The position numbers and the translations under genes are program-made. This document shows, piece after piece, positions 13,771-13,787 of a stretch of DNA of 13,787 bases. This DNA is from VMSU01 sp031400755 (GTDB lineage: Bacteria > Desulfobacterota > Desulfobulbia > Desulfobulbales > VMSU01), in NCBI GenBank assembly GCA_031400755.1, contig JANNQL010000003.1, positions 1-13,787 on the forward strand, in the 5' to 3' direction. How positions within the stretch are numbered: the stretch's first letter is position 1; every line of letters begins with the position of its first letter. The notes below the pieces were generated by a model that did no database searches, had not been told where the DNA came from, and worked only from the letters and a program-made list of their open reading frames with translations.

Positions 13771-13787
13771 GCGGGAGAGGGGGCGTT
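13752..13787. repeat. GC-rich REP-like palindrome at the right edge
   Basis: Arms 13752-13768 and 13771-13787 are 17-nt inverted repeats with one mismatch. In practice this gives about 16 bp around a CAAG/CTTG loop. The core CCCCTCCCCCGC/GCGGGAGAGGGG resembles dispersed palindromic repeats seen in many proteobacterial genomes. It covers the apparent start of gspH, and the right arm may continue beyond the window. Confidence 0.8.

Overview
The window looks like chromosomal DNA of a Gram-negative, deltaproteobacterial-type organism (Desulfobacterota, possibly Desulfobulbales). The lineage is an inference from three things: a separate F0 mini-operon (atpZ-atpI-atpB-atpE) not followed by the F1 genes, a type II secretion (T2SS) operon in rearranged order, and C5-pathway heme synthesis (hemL). 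No rRNA, tRNA, insertion sequence, phage gene or CRISPR array was recognised.

Layout. (1) Positions 1-702, minus strand: a nucleoside phosphorylase-superfamily gene cut by the left edge. (2) 731-2620, minus: an F0 operon read atpZ, atpI, atpB (subunit a), atpE (subunit c), ending in a clear intrinsic terminator. (3) 2749-4041, minus: hemL (glutamate-1-semialdehyde aminomutase), with its own plausible promoter and a strong hairpin in its leader. (4) 4042-4388: a divergent regulatory region with promoters facing both ways, a perfect inverted repeat, two tiny overlapping leader ORFs and a 14-bp direct repeat. (5) 4389-6023, plus: a two-gene unit encoding a bacterial actin closely resembling MamK (the magnetosome filament protein), then a membrane-anchored coiled-coil protein I do not recognise. 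A bidirectional terminator closes it. (6) 6166-13770, minus: a T2SS operon read gspH, gspJ, gspI, gspK, gspL, gspM, gspC, gspD. Most junctions are 4-nt ATGA/GTGA overlaps. A GC-rich palindrome covers the apparent start of gspH at the right edge.

How the genes work together. The T2SS genes encode the minor pseudopilins (H, I, J, K), the inner-membrane assembly platform (L, M), the connector (C) and the outer-membrane secretin (D). The ATPase, platform protein and major pseudopilin (E, F, G) are not in the window. The F0 genes make the membrane rotor/stator part of ATP synthase plus its assembly factors. The most interesting unit is the MamK-like actin with its membrane coiled-coil partner: it has its own promoter and terminator, sits among housekeeping genes, and has no magnetosome genes beside it. 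It may be an uncharacterised membrane-tethered cytoskeletal system.
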